Assembly (NCBI GenBank): GCA_035570935.1
Contig: DATMKU010000115.1
Coordinates: 1 to 14,681 of the forward strand
DNA from: AP-15 sp035570935
Lineage (GTDB): Bacteria > Pseudomonadota > Alphaproteobacteria > ATCC43930 > CGMCC-115725
Length of the DNA: 14,681 nucleotides
Reading direction: 5' to 3'
Shown piece by piece: positions 14,665 to 14,681 of the stretch. Position numbers and translations under genes: made by a program. The notes under the pieces are model-generated. The model searched no databases and was not told the origin of the DNA. It worked only from the letters and a program-made list of their open reading frames with translations. Position 1 is the stretch's first letter, and each line of letters starts with the position of its first letter.

Positions 14665-14681
14665 ATGGCGGCGGTGGAGAC
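14665..14681 (+). CDS. Start of an unidentified gene cut by the window edge
   Basis: AGGAG (14652-14656) is followed after 8 bases by ATG at 14665, opening MAAVE before the sequence ends. An ATG at 14657 directly abuts the ribosome site and is less likely. The AT-rich leader upstream supports a gene start here. Too little is present to name a product. Confidence 0.45.

Overview
The window is high-GC DNA, probably from an alphaproteobacterium of the Hyphomicrobiales (Bradyrhizobium/Rhodopseudomonas-like). This rests on the style of its secreted hypothetical proteins, on a 'CTCGCAATGAC / GTCATTGCGAG' intergenic repeat typical of that group, on CtrA-like TTAA-N7-TTAA boxes, and on GC-rich codon use that leaves long open shadow frames. 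The assignment is an inference from pattern, not a database match.

Left third (1-3281, + strand). The end of an amidohydrolase closes at a clear intrinsic terminator. Four modest genes follow: three are predicted exported proteins of unknown function (163, 143 and 244 residues), one with a triplicated MNRM-x2-GGRATS motif and one with six cysteines. The fourth is a 215-residue stand-alone jelly-roll (galactose-binding-like) protein.

Middle (3296-7399, - strand). This is a compact oxidative catabolism cluster. In transcription order it holds a flavin reductase-family protein, a Rieske non-heme iron dioxygenase large subunit, its small subunit (4 bases later) and a GMC-family FAD alcohol dehydrogenase. 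All iron ligands and GMC signatures are visible. No ferredoxin or ferredoxin reductase lies in the window, so the electron donor is open. A natural reading is ring or side-chain hydroxylation of an aromatic or related acid, with the GMC enzyme oxidising an alcohol product; the substrate cannot be read from sequence. A degenerate intergenic repeat and a perfect 14-bp palindrome separate the flavin reductase gene from the dioxygenase genes.

Right half (7498-14169, - strand). A 1720-residue Gly/Ser/Thr/Ala-rich beta-strand repeat protein has seven imperfect repeats of about 150 residues, one RTX calcium-binding nonapeptide and a type I secretion-like C-terminus. It is probably a secreted or surface adhesin. 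Its AT-rich upstream region carries two TTAA-type inverted sites and a good sigma70-like promoter pointing the opposite way. Upstream of it lies an MFS drug-efflux-type transporter. The last 500 bases are a leader region for a gene that starts at the right edge.

The most interesting material is the repeat protein with its unusual leader and its shortened internal units, and the dioxygenase-flavin reductase-GMC arrangement without a visible ferredoxin. I found no CRISPR array, no intact transposase, no rRNA and no convincing tRNA.
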